DNA from: Lachnospiraceae bacterium UBA7481
GTDB lineage: Bacteria > Bacillota > Clostridia > Lachnospirales > Lachnospiraceae
Reading direction: 5' to 3'
Length of the DNA: 10,152 nucleotides
Assembly (NCBI GenBank): GCA_002478505.1
Contig: DLOP01000159.1
Coordinates: 9,323-19,474, forward strand
Positions 1 to 7,146 of the stretch are shown piece by piece (position 1 is the first letter of the stretch; every line of letters starts with the position of its first letter). The notes under the pieces are model-generated. The model made no database searches, had not been told where the DNA came from, and worked only from the letters and a program-made list of their open reading frames with translations. The translations under genes and the position numbers were made by a program.

Positions 1-1062
1 GCGATCCGACAGACATTAGCCGATTACCGGTTGGATACCCGGTTTTCTGATTTATTTGAGATGAAAGTAGGGCATATCCGAACAACTGAGGATCGAGACA
101 ATGCCTTCCAAATGGAAACCGTCATGTCTGCCCTGCGTGAATCGGAACCTTCCATGGAAAGGGAGATACTGCTGAACAACCTCTCCTATGCAACCTATCC
201 GTATCTTATTTCCTTGGGCGATTATAATAAACTCCTGACCATTGCCGGTCTTCCGGTCTTAACGCTGGATGCAGACGAAGCGGCTGTTTATATAGATAGT
301 GAGTTTACTACCAATGATAATAGAACAAAACTGCTTAACAACATTCTGGCAGCAAGGCCGGAAACCCGTCTGGGTGAAGATACGCTTTATCTGACGGGAA
401 CGGTGCAGACCACCGATATTGTTACAGACCGCTCCATTACATTGTCCTTTGCACTGATCCTCCCGGATGAAGCCTTTGAATACTACACCCAGGGAGACTA
501 CAGCGTCTATCTCAACGGTGTTCTGGACAAAGGTGCGACAGAAAATACAAGTCTCATGTCTGCAATTTCGGATATAAACGATCATCTGAATGGAACGGGC
601 TTACATTACGAGAGCTATCTGCAAAATATGGGGCGGCAGCTGTTCTATATGGTGTCGGCCAGCTACATCACTATTTATCTGGCGATCATTTTCCTGATTA
701 TTGCAAATACGGTCATTGGCGTCCAATTCCTCATCGGACAACAGAAATCCAGCCGCCGTTATCGGACATTGATCCATCTGGGGGCAACCCATACCACGCT
801 TTGCCAATCTTCCAGGAAACAGATCAACTGGTATTTCGGCGTCCCCGTTGTGGTGGCGGTGTTCAGCAGCTTGTTTGGCGTCAGGGCATTGTTTTCAGGT
901 ATTTTGTCCTACAGCGCCAAAAACAACCTGTCCGAGATGATGATCATTTCCGTTGCTATGATTTTGGTACTTTGTGTGGTAGAATATATTTATGTCGCAG
1001 TTGTGAAGCGGTCAAGCGACCATTACCTTCTGACACTGATGGTGCCGGAACGGGAAGAATAG
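1..1062 (+). CDS. BceB-like FtsX-family ABC transporter permease, 3' part (5' end outside window)
   Basis: The frame is open from base 1, so this is the C-terminal part of a longer protein; the TTG at 31 is not a credible start and has no ribosome binding site. About 210 visible residues form a soluble, probably extracytoplasmic domain. Three membrane segments follow, encoded near 643-735, 830-905 and 940-1005. After the first comes a cytoplasmic segment rich in basic residues (GQQKSSRRYRTLIHLGAT), typical of the FtsX domain that couples to the ATPase. A large extracellular domain followed by three final membrane helices is the BceB arrangement, and the adjoining response regulator and short-loop kinase fit a Bce-type peptide-antibiotic detoxification module. 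In that family the permease is also the sensor for the kinase. The ATPase partner is not in the window and is expected upstream. A MacB-like permease is the alternative; only the missing N-terminus would settle it. Confidence 0.85.
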   Translation, partial: AIRQTLADYRLDTRFSDLFEMKVGHIRTTEDRDNAFQMETVMSALRESEPSMEREILLNNLSYATYPYLISLGDYNKLLTIAGLPVLTLDADEAAVYIDSEFTTNDNRTKLLNNILAARPETRLGEDTLYLTGTVQTTDIVTDRSITLSFALILPDEAFEYYTQGDYSVYLNGVLDKGATENTSLMSAISDINDHLNGTGLHYESYLQNMGRQLFYMVSASYITIYLAIIFLIIANTVIGVQFLIGQQKSSRRYRTLIHLGATHTTLCQSSRKQINWYFGVPVVVAVFSSLFGVRALFSGILSYSAKNNLSEMMIISVAMILVLCVVEYIYVAVVKRSSDHYLLTLMVPEREE

Positions 1063-1098
1063 ATTTACAGATTACGGAAAAGAAAGGGGGACGGCTCC

Positions 1099-1779
1099 AT
1101 GAAACATATTGCCATTGCAGAAGATGAAATTCTCATGCGGGATGAATTATCTGATATGCTGCGTAAGGCAGGATATCAGGTAAGTGAGATATCTGAGTTT
1201 GAGGATGTAACGGAGCAGCTTCTGGCGCTTTCTCCCGATCTGATCCTTTTGGATCTGAACCTGCCTGGGACCAGCGGCTTCCAGATCTGCCGGGAAATCA
1301 AGCAAACCAGTTCTCTTCCTGTCCTTGTTCTTACCTCCCGTGACCAGCTCCGTGACGAACTGCACGCACTGGATCTGGGAGCAGACGAATACCTGACGAA
1401 GCCTTGCAGAAAAGAACGGCTTCTGGCCCGTATTTTCAATGTGCTGAAACGATACGAGGGCAGGTCAAATCTTCTGGAGGGAGCAGGCTTCCTTTTGGAC
1501 AGACAGACCTACACCCTTTATATCAACAACAGCTCTGTCATTCTCCCGAAAAATCAGGGAAAAATCCTTGAAGTGTTTCTGACACATGGAAATGAGATTG
1601 TATCAAAGGAAGAACTGTGTCTGGCAATATGGGGGACCACGGAATTTATTGATGAAAATGCCATCCAGGTTAATCTGACACGGCTTAAAAAGACTATGGC
1701 AAATCTGATGATGCGTCAGCAGATCGTTCCCGTTCGCGGGATTGGCTACCGGCTTGTAGCGGAAGGAGAATCGCTATGA
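1099..1779 (+). CDS. OmpR/PhoB-family response regulator (BceR-like)
   Basis: A 226-residue DNA-binding response regulator. The receiver domain (about residues 1-115) has the acidic pocket E8/D9, the phospho-acceptor D52 in LILLDLNLPG, T79 and the conserved K101 in LTKPC. The C-terminal winged-helix domain (about 130-222) ends with the usual GIGYRL wing. A GGGGG-type ribosome binding site (about 1084-1090) precedes the ATG. The gene starts 36 bases after the permease stop, and its own stop overlaps the kinase start as ATGA (1776-1779), so the three genes are probably co-transcribed and translation of the kinase is coupled to it. The likely role is to activate the upstream ABC transporter genes when the permease/kinase complex detects a cell-envelope-active peptide. 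The family call is firm; the inducer is inference. Confidence 0.95.
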   Translation: MKHIAIAEDEILMRDELSDMLRKAGYQVSEISEFEDVTEQLLALSPDLILLDLNLPGTSGFQICREIKQTSSLPVLVLTSRDQLRDELHALDLGADEYLTKPCRKERLLARIFNVLKRYEGRSNLLEGAGFLLDRQTYTLYINNSSVILPKNQGKILEVFLTHGNEIVSKEELCLAIWGTTEFIDENAIQVNLTRLKKTMANLMMRQQIVPVRGIGYRLVAEGESL

Positions 1780-2795
1780 AGCATAGCATGAAAATAATAC
1801 GGGCAAATATCCCCTGGCTTTTACTCCTGTTTTGCATTGACGCCTTTGCGGCGCTGCTCTTATGGATCGCTGATGTCCAGGCATTTTACGCCATGACAGC
1901 GGTGATCGTGCTTGCCACGGTTCTCTTATTTTCTTTGGTGTGCTTTCTGATCGTCCACAGGGAACGGAAAAAAGAGCAGGCATTTCACGCCTTCCTATAC
2001 AACCCGGATGAGTACCATGAGGAACTTTTGCTGGAAATCGTCAGCGCGGCTGAGCGGGAATCCATTCGTCTCCTAGGGAAAACACTGCGGGACAAGCAGC
2101 TCGCCTATGCAGAGCTGGAAACACAATTGGCGGATTATGAGGAATATGTGGAATCCTGGGCGCATGAAACCAAGACGCCCCTCTCTTTGCTGACTTTTCT
2201 TATGGACAACCGCAGGGATGAATTGCCCCCGTCAGTCAGTTTCAAGCTGGATTATATTCGTAATCGAATACAGGAGTCCATTTCCCAGATGCTGTTCTAT
2301 GCGCGGTTAAAAAGCGCAAGGAAGGATTACCTGTTTGAGCATATCCCCCTCCGTGCCTGCATAGAGGACTTACTGGAAGATTACGGTCCGCTGTTGGAAG
2401 AAAAGCAGTTTCAGATTCAGCTTAACCTGTCTTCCGATGCGGTCTATTCTGATCGGAGAGCGCTTTACTTCCTCCTTGGACAGATGATAAGCAATTCCAT
2501 AAAATACTGCGGTGAGGACCCGGAGCTGTGCTTTTCGGCTCTCCAAAGGGAGGACGCCTATGTATTGAGTATCAAGGATAACGGAATCGGCGTCCGAAGC
2601 TGTGACCTGCCCTATATCTTCGAGAAGGGATTTACCGGCGATTCCGGCGAAGGACGGAAAAAGGCCACCGGCATGGGGCTGTATCTTGCGAAGGAAACTG
2701 CGAAAGAATTAAATGTGACCCTGCACGTCCATTCCGAGTGGGGACAGGGTTTTGAAATTCAGATTTCGTTTCCCATAATTAAGACAGAAAATTGA
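1776..2795 (+). CDS. Short-loop sensor histidine kinase (BceS-like)
   Basis: A 339-residue membrane kinase that phosphorylates the adjacent response regulator. Two membrane segments (about residues 12-32 and 37-60) are separated by only a few residues, so there is no extracellular sensor domain. This is the hallmark of intramembrane-sensing kinases that take their signal from a partner ABC permease. A probable coiled-coil linker (about 93-125) leads to the H box SWAHETKTPL with H130. The catalytic domain shows the N box with N240 (MISNSIKY), the G1 box DNGIGV (D268), an F box (IFEKGFTG) and the G2 box GMGLYL at about 299-303, so it appears intact. AAGGAG lies 7-8 bases before the ATG, which overlaps the regulator stop. 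It ends 81 bases from the convergent exporter operon, with no clear terminator visible between them. Confidence 0.94.
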   Translation: MKHSMKIIRANIPWLLLLFCIDAFAALLLWIADVQAFYAMTAVIVLATVLLFSLVCFLIVHRERKKEQAFHAFLYNPDEYHEELLLEIVSAAERESIRLLGKTLRDKQLAYAELETQLADYEEYVESWAHETKTPLSLLTFLMDNRRDELPPSVSFKLDYIRNRIQESISQMLFYARLKSARKDYLFEHIPLRACIEDLLEDYGPLLEEKQFQIQLNLSSDAVYSDRRALYFLLGQMISNSIKYCGEDPELCFSALQREDAYVLSIKDNGIGVRSCDLPYIFEKGFTGDSGEGRKKATGMGLYLAKETAKELNVTLHVHSEWGQGFEIQISFPIIKTEN

Positions 2796-2876
2796 CACTA
2801 ATTAACTCCGAATTTACCATTCGTCTTCTGTTTCAAAATTTTCATAATACGATATATCAAGAAATTTAGTTTCCAC

Positions 2877-3680
2877 CTATGCCCCAGTGCTATTATACCG
2901 TTTCAGCCCCCTGTGCCATATGGTATACGAAATAGATCCCATAACCAGTGCAATCACCGGCGACCAGCAAAAGACATGAGAATATGGAACGACTTTCCCT
3001 AGCAGCTTTGCTACAGGATAGTAGCCTGTAAATGCATAGGGAACAACAAACGTAAGTAACTCTCGCATTCCCTTTCCATAGATCTGTATTGGGTAGTCAC
3101 AGAAATTTTTAAGACCGTAATTATTATCTGTCAACAATGACACTATTTCCTCGCTTTTTATCGTCCAAAAGCTGACCGCTCCGGTTATGACCGTGATAGA
3201 GGAAAAAATCACAAATGCCGCAAGAAGACAGAGGATGTAGTAGCTGATTCGTTCCACCGTCCAGTCGATCTGCAACCGTTTCATGCTGTATATCCAAAAT
3301 ACAACAGAAAAGAACAGCCGCGGCAGGAAGGTATACTGAAACTGCTGAAGGATCAGATATACAAATGGGCTGACCGGCCTCGTCAGATATAGATCAAATT
3401 TCCCTGTACGAACCAGCTCTCCAATATCCCGCATGGGACTCCAAAAGAAAAAGCAGCTAAATGAATAAGCAAGCCAACTTGTGGTAAACATAAAAAGCAC
3501 CTCATATTTGTTCCAACCCGCAATGGTTTCAAAATTGTAAAAAATCACCCAGAACCCTGCAAAATAAACCCCAATCAGGATTGTATTTGCGATCAATTCC
3601 AGCAAAAGCGCAAAATGGTATTCCAATTTCCCTTTCATATATACAATCACAAATCGAAGATATAGTCTTATATATTTCAT
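2877..3680 (-). CDS. ABC-2 type exporter permease (DUF990/COG3694-like)
   Basis: A 267-residue integral membrane protein with about six hydrophobic segments and no signal peptide. The segment FFWSPMRDIGELVRTGKFD followed by LYLTRPVSP is typical of this permease family, which pairs with a second permease (COG4587-like) and a COG4586-like ATPase. It is the last gene of the minus-strand operon, and the other two members lie directly upstream. Its start is 3 bases after the preceding permease stop. Its AGGAGG ribosome binding site lies inside the last codons of that gene, so the two permeases are probably made together and form a heterodimeric channel. The substrate is unknown; members are usually annotated as exporters by resemblance to daunorubicin-type ABC-2 systems. 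Confidence 0.88.
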   Translation of the reverse strand: MKYIRLYLRFVIVYMKGKLEYHFALLLELIANTILIGVYFAGFWVIFYNFETIAGWNKYEVLFMFTTSWLAYSFSCFFFWSPMRDIGELVRTGKFDLYLTRPVSPFVYLILQQFQYTFLPRLFFSVVFWIYSMKRLQIDWTVERISYYILCLLAAFVIFSSITVITGAVSFWTIKSEEIVSLLTDNNYGLKNFCDYPIQIYGKGMRELLTFVVPYAFTGYYPVAKLLGKVVPYSHVFCWSPVIALVMGSISYTIWHRGLKRYNSTGA

Positions 3681-3683
3681 AGA

Positions 3684-4475
3684 TCAGCCTCCTTGAACAA
3701 CCAATTTATTCCTACCTACCCGCCAGATGATCTGCACCAGTATGTACAGTATGACCAGCCACATCACCTGAACACCGATGGATTGCCAGATCTCAATGAC
3801 TTTCATGCTGCTTGTCAGAATAGAAACCGGTATTGCGTAAATTGCACGAAACGGAAGAAATATATTGATTCTATTCAGGGTTTCCGGAAACATTGTGACA
3901 GGAATCCATGCTCCGGACAAAAGCTTATAGATCGCACCGAAAAACATGTTGATCGGCCATGTCACAATCAGCCAGAAGGCAAGAAGCCCAATGACAAGAG
4001 AATAAAGAAACTGAATACCATATGCAAGGAAAACAGAAAGGATTCCCAATCCAATCTGTCCAAAACATAAAAGCGGCAGAGATACACTGGCTTTCACAAG
4101 TACGATCAGGGGAACCAGATAACACAGAATCTTGATCACAGTATCCCCCAGATGCCTTGCGAGCAGCATCCGTTTGAATCCGATCGGACGGATAAGCTCC
4201 GTAGCAATATTTCCTGACTGTATCTGGGCATTGACTTTTTCTATAACATTGCACTCAATGACAGTGGATACGATGGTTGCTACTACTATATACCGGAGTG
4301 TATCTGCTTTGTTCAAGTCAGGATGTTTCATGCTATTTGAGGCAAACAGGGCTGACCATATACAAAATTGCAGATACAAATAGATGATCTTGGAAAACAA
4401 CTTTGCCCATACTGCACTTGGATATACGAGGTATTCCTTCATCCCGATTCTCACATGGTCAACATATTTTTTCAT
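3684..4475 (-). CDS. ABC-2 type exporter permease (COG4587-like)
   Basis: A 263-residue membrane protein with about six transmembrane segments (near residues 24-46, 61-80, 108-132, 135-158, 163-182 and 230-255). The short cytoplasmic N-terminus and the segment KVNAQIQSGNIATELIRPI resemble the first permease of the three-component COG4586/4587/3694 exporters. The start codon overlaps the ATPase stop by 4 bases (4472-4475), indicating translational coupling. It presumably pairs with the next gene product in a heterodimeric membrane channel powered by the ATPase. Nothing in the sequence shows the substrate. Confidence 0.88.
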   Translation of the reverse strand: MKKYVDHVRIGMKEYLVYPSAVWAKLFSKIIYLYLQFCIWSALFASNSMKHPDLNKADTLRYIVVATIVSTVIECNVIEKVNAQIQSGNIATELIRPIGFKRMLLARHLGDTVIKILCYLVPLIVLVKASVSLPLLCFGQIGLGILSVFLAYGIQFLYSLVIGLLAFWLIVTWPINMFFGAIYKLLSGAWIPVTMFPETLNRINIFLPFRAIYAIPVSILTSSMKVIEIWQSIGVQVMWLVILYILVQIIWRVGRNKLVVQGG

Positions 4476-5296
4476 AAAAAGCTCCCTTCATATATATGCT
4501 TGATTATCTGCTCAAGATTGATCTCTTCTTCACCCTGACTGTTGCCATACTGTATGGCATAGCTCTTTTTCATAGCCTCCAGTGAACCATCATATAACAG
4601 GCTTCCTCTGTCAATCACAAGCATTTTATGGCACAGCGCTTCGATGTCGGAAACATCATGGGTCGTTAAGATCACGGTAGTATGCCGCTCCCGATTGATC
4701 TGACTGATAAAATCCCGAATCCTGTCCTTTGCCAGCACATCAATTCCTATGGTTGGTTCATCCAGAAATAATATCTCAGGATTATATATCAGTGCCGCAG
4801 CCAGATCTGCTTTCATCCTCTGACCCAAGCTAAGCAGCCTAGGCGGTTTATACATATACTCCTGCAGATTTAGAATATCCGTGAACATCTCCATATTTTT
4901 GTTATATATTTCATTTGGAATATAATACATATCTTTAAATAAGCGGAAGGATTCAATCACCGGGATATCCCAGCACAACACGCTTCTCTGACCAAACACA
5001 ACTCCGATCTTCATCATGATCTCCCGACGTTTTTTCCTGTAATCCAGCCCATTGATCCGTATGCTGCCGCTATCCGGTATCAGGATTCCTGTCAGCATCT
5101 TTATCGTCGTGGATTTTCCCGCACCATTTGATCCTATAAAGCCCACAATATCCCCTTTTTGTATTGTAAAAGAGATATCCTTTACCGCTTCGATCTGTGA
5201 ATACTTCTTGGCGGCCAATATACCGCCCTCACGATTCTTTACCTTAAAGGACTTCCTGAGTTCTATTGCTTCGATACTGCTATTATCTGTATTCAT
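4472..5296 (-). CDS. ABC-2 exporter ATPase subunit (COG4586-like), short C-terminus
   Basis: A 274-residue ATP-binding subunit that drives the two permeases encoded downstream. Walker A is GSNGAGKST (residues 55-63), the Q-loop is VVFGQR (Q103), the signature is LSLGQRMKAD (155-164), Walker B is ILFLDEP with E180, and the switch histidine is H213 (TTHD). All motifs needed for ATP hydrolysis are present. The start has a strong GGGGAGGTG ribosome binding site in the divergent gap. The COG4586 relatives I recall are about 320 residues long with a C-terminal accessory region. Here the nucleotide-binding domain runs into a short tail, NLEQIIKHIYEG, which resembles the very end of those relatives, as if about 45-50 residues were missing in between. 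That length comparison is from memory. Confidence 0.92.
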   Translation of the reverse strand: MNTDNSSIEAIELRKSFKVKNREGGILAAKKYSQIEAVKDISFTIQKGDIVGFIGSNGAGKSTTIKMLTGILIPDSGSIRINGLDYRKKRREIMMKIGVVFGQRSVLCWDIPVIESFRLFKDMYYIPNEIYNKNMEMFTDILNLQEYMYKPPRLLSLGQRMKADLAAALIYNPEILFLDEPTIGIDVLAKDRIRDFISQINRERHTTVILTTHDVSDIEALCHKMLVIDRGSLLYDGSLEAMKKSYAIQYGNSQGEEEINLEQIIKHIYEGSFL

Positions 5297-5312
5297 CTTG
5301 CACCTCCCCTAC
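5297..5312 (-). promoter_or_regulatory. Strong ribosome binding site of the ABC-2 exporter operon
   Basis: On the minus strand this reads GTAGGGGAGGTGCAAG just before the ATG, an extended match to the 16S rRNA tail. The same bases on the plus strand include the proposed -35 box of lysR, so the two functions share DNA. Confidence 0.7.
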
Positions 5313-5326
5313 TTATCTAGTATAAT
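5298..5326 (+). promoter_or_regulatory. Probable sigma-A promoter of the lysR gene
   Basis: TTGCAC (5298-5303) and TATAAT (5321-5326) are separated by 17 bases, close to the vegetative consensus. Transcription would begin near 5333, leaving a leader of roughly 65 bases before the ATG at 5400. The -10 box overlaps the half-palindrome at 5320-5336 and a possible opposing -10 box (TATACT on the minus strand, 5319-5324). Confidence 0.6.
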
Positions 5327-5336
5327 AACGCTATAC
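5320..5336. promoter_or_regulatory. Palindrome, candidate LysR operator
   Basis: GTATA, 7 bases, TATAC: perfect 5-base arms centred in the divergent gap and overlapping the lysR -10 box. LysR-type proteins usually bind T-N11-A sites with dyad symmetry and repress their own promoter while controlling the divergent operon. Position and symmetry fit, but the arms are short and AT-rich, so chance is possible. Confidence 0.35.
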
Positions 5337-5399
5337 GAATCATCAGTAAAATTGAAAAATCAGATATAAAGATTCATTTTTTTTGATGGGGGATATAAA

Positions 5400-6284
5400 A
5401 TGACGCTTACGCAACTTTCAACCTTTATAGCAATCGTAGAAAACGGAAGTTTTACTGCTGCCGCCAATCAGCTTGGTTATGCACAGTCAACGATCACAAC
5501 ACAGATAAAACAACTGGAAGATGAACTGAACTGTCTGCTCTTTGAAAGACTTGGAAAATCACTGATACTCACCCAGGAAGGAAGAAATCTGATAGAATAC
5601 GCCCAGAAAATGCTACAGCTTGAGAGGGAAATACTGCTTGAAATCTCTTCTTCAGAGGAGCCAAGCGGAATACTGAAGGTGGGAGTATCGGAATCATTAT
5701 GCTATCAGGAGCTGCCAAAAATGCTGGCAGACTTCAAGAAGCAATATCCTAAGGTTGAAATACAGCTGCAATTCATCACACATGATACATTTCCATCGCT
5801 ACTGAAAAATGGAGAACTGGATCTCGTCTATACCCTGAATCCATCCATAGATGCACCGGAACTGACCTTGCTATATAAGAAAGAAGAAACTCTCGGCTTA
5901 TATGTAAGCCCGAACCATCCACTTGCAAACAAAGAACACGTGAATGAAAAAGATTTGGATAACATGCCACTGCTCTTAACAGGACAAAACTGTAATTTTC
6001 GGAAAATGCTTCTGAATGCCCTATACGAAAAACATATTGTCCCAAGAATTGTTCTTGGGACAAGTCACAAAGAAATCCTGAAACAATTTGCAATTGACAA
6101 TTTAGGGATCGCTTTTATACCGGATATCACTGCCGAAAAAGAAATGAAAGCCGGAATCCTCCGGAAACTCGACTGGCATGGAAATGCTTTTCCCATTTAT
6201 TCACAGGTCTTTATCCATAAGGATAAAACGCCAAATATAACTATCAATGAATTTATTAAGATGATCAAAAAAGAAAACATATGA
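5400..6284 (+). CDS. LysR-type transcriptional regulator
   Basis: A 294-residue regulator of normal family length. The N-terminal winged helix-turn-helix (about residues 1-60) contains the typical NGSFTAAANQLGYAQSTIT segment followed by the linker helix. Residues about 90-290 form the two-lobed effector-binding domain, opening with GILKVGVSES. The GGGGGAT ribosome binding site sits 8 bases before the ATG. It is transcribed away from the ABC-2 exporter operon across 103 bases, the classic arrangement for a LysR protein that controls its divergent neighbour, so regulation of the exporter is a reasonable inference. The effector is unknown. A perfect 12-base inverted repeat lies inside the coding sequence (6037-6063). 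Confidence 0.95.
   Translation: MTLTQLSTFIAIVENGSFTAAANQLGYAQSTITTQIKQLEDELNCLLFERLGKSLILTQEGRNLIEYAQKMLQLEREILLEISSSEEPSGILKVGVSESLCYQELPKMLADFKKQYPKVEIQLQFITHDTFPSLLKNGELDLVYTLNPSIDAPELTLLYKKEETLGLYVSPNHPLANKEHVNEKDLDNMPLLLTGQNCNFRKMLLNALYEKHIVPRIVLGTSHKEILKQFAIDNLGIAFIPDITAEKEMKAGILRKLDWHGNAFPIYSQVFIHKDKTPNITINEFIKMIKKENI
6037..6063. repeat. Perfect 12-bp inverted repeat inside lysR
   Basis: TTGTCCCAAGAA, 3 bases, then its exact reverse complement. It encodes IVPRIVLGT in the effector domain, so it is under coding constraint as well. On the minus strand the stem is followed shortly by a run of five T (TATGTTTTT), loosely resembling a terminator for antisense transcripts. Confidence 0.6.
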
Positions 6285-6287
6285 TTT

Positions 6288-6518
6288 ATGACTTTCTTGG
6301 ATGTATAAGGCATTTGGGGGTATTCTTAAAGATGCAGCAAGCATTTTGGCTGACATTCTGCCATCCCGCCTTAAAAGGATAATGATTTTTTACGACATTA
6401 TCTACGACATTTATTGCGACATTTGTTCTGCGATTGCCCCGCTGATCTATTAGGTATCGCTTATCATCCCAAGCATAAACTCAACAAATTTATAGCTTGG
6501 AGTCAATCTAATCTCTGA
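6288..6518 (-). pseudogene. Relic of the C-terminal tail of a Fic-family (or AlbA/AAA_4-type ATP-binding) protein
   Basis: No intact gene lies in 6285-6533. Read on the minus strand from about 6518, one frame gives LTPSYKFVEFMLGMISDT, two stops, then ISGAIAEQMSQ, stop, MS, stop, IMS, stop, KIIILLRRDGRMSAKMLAAS and on to about NALYIQES. This resembles the C-terminus of Fic-family proteins: an FVEFML-like helix, a repetitive linker and a winged-helix domain with SAKMLA in its recognition region. The linker is encoded by a degenerate 12-nt repeat (ATGTCG plus 6 bases). The three stops there are each one C-to-T change from CAA or CAG, as expected from decay of an (M-S-Q-x) repeat. The body of the protein is absent. 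The frame is the same as that of purN upstream, probably by chance. Family assignment is from memory of the motif style and is less certain than the fact of decay. Confidence 0.55.
6469..6500. other. Hairpin between convergent genes, possible weak terminator
   Basis: CCAAGCATAAA pairs with TTTATAGCTTGG, an 11-base stem with one bulged A and a loop of about 9 bases. It lies between the convergent lysR and purN-like genes, 34 bases past the purN stop. No T-tract follows on either strand, so it is not a canonical intrinsic terminator. It also falls inside the pseudogene relic. Confidence 0.25.
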
Positions 6519-6533
6519 TAGACTGGAAGTTGT

Positions 6534-7127
6534 CTAACCAAGCTGTATTTTACCGTCTACTATATCAGAAATCACTTCAACTAAAAACTCATGTTCCCTT
6601 TCCAATACTCTTTCTGCCAATACTTCTGGCGTATCATTTTCCATAACAGCAACTTTGGTTTGTGCTACAATCTCTCCACTATCATATTCTGCATTTACCC
6701 TGTGTATCGTAACCCCTGTTTCTTTTTCTCCGGCTTTAATAACTGCGGAATGAACATTCATTCCATACATCCCTTTCCCACCATATTTAGGGAGGAGTGC
6801 AGGATGAATATTAAAAATTCTATTATGGTATTTTTCAAGAATCGAACTATGCAGCAATCTCATATATCCCGCTAAAAAAATCATATCAACATGATATTGG
6901 TTTAAAACATTTAATAGTTCTGTTGCCAGAGCTTCTTCACTACCATATTTTTTCGCACTCATATGAAAGTGAGGAATGTTTTCATTTTTAGCACGTTGTA
7001 AAGCCATGGAATTAATATTATTACTTATTATAACTGTTACCGTTGCGTTAATCTGTTCCTTTTTACAGCCATCTATAATTGCCTGTAGATCGCTGCCACC
7101 ATGCGATGCAAAAACTGCTATATTCAT
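6534..7127 (-). CDS. purN: Phosphoribosylglycinamide formyltransferase-like protein (PurN family)
   Basis: A 197-residue formyltransferase, normal length for PurN, which transfers a formyl group from 10-formyltetrahydrofolate to glycinamide ribonucleotide in purine synthesis. The start at 7127 is chosen because GGAGGT (7135-7140) precedes it at good distance; the frame stays open upstream, but the extra 16 residues look unlike coding sequence. The phosphate-binding loop is HGGSDLQAI (9-17), where D13 replaces the commoner N. The catalytic residues N106 and H108 lie in FNIHPALLP, and the catalytic aspartate is D149 in YDSGEIVAQ. The longer KYGGKGMYGMNVH loop is a known PurN variant. It is the last gene of a six-gene operon and starts 19 bases after the HAD gene. 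No other purine biosynthesis gene is nearby, so it may be a paralogue acting on another amino substrate. Confidence 0.88.
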   Translation of the reverse strand: MNIAVFASHGGSDLQAIIDGCKKEQINATVTVIISNNINSMALQRAKNENIPHFHMSAKKYGSEEALATELLNVLNQYHVDMIFLAGYMRLLHSSILEKYHNRIFNIHPALLPKYGGKGMYGMNVHSAVIKAGEKETGVTIHRVNAEYDSGEIVAQTKVAVMENDTPEVLAERVLEREHEFLVEVISDIVDGKIQLG

Positions 7128-7146
7128 TTTATGTACCTCCACAAAA

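Noticed and set aside
31..60. TTG at 31 as the start of the first gene
   Set aside because: The frame is open back to base 1, no ribosome binding site precedes the TTG, and the protein would begin inside a domain.
2796..2876. Terminator between the convergent kinase and exporter genes
   Set aside because: Only very short AT-rich complementary stretches are present; no stem with a T-tract is visible on either strand.
3693..4383. Plus-strand reading frames opposite the exporter permease genes
   Set aside because: They are shadows of well-supported minus-strand membrane protein genes and show no family resemblance or ribosome binding sites.
6390..6435. Short tandem 12-nt repeats, considered as regulatory iterons or a CRISPR remnant
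   Set aside because: Units are too short, degenerate and contiguous with no spacers, and they match a degraded protein-coding linker on the minus strand.
6281..6453. Two coupled small plus-strand reading frames (33 and 23 codons) after lysR, the first overlapping its stop as ATGA, the second starting with TAATG and rich in Y-D-I repeats
   Set aside because: They lie antisense to the decayed Fic-like tail. The Y-D-I pattern is the reverse complement of its 12-nt linker repeat, so the relic explains both better than a small toxin or peptide operon.
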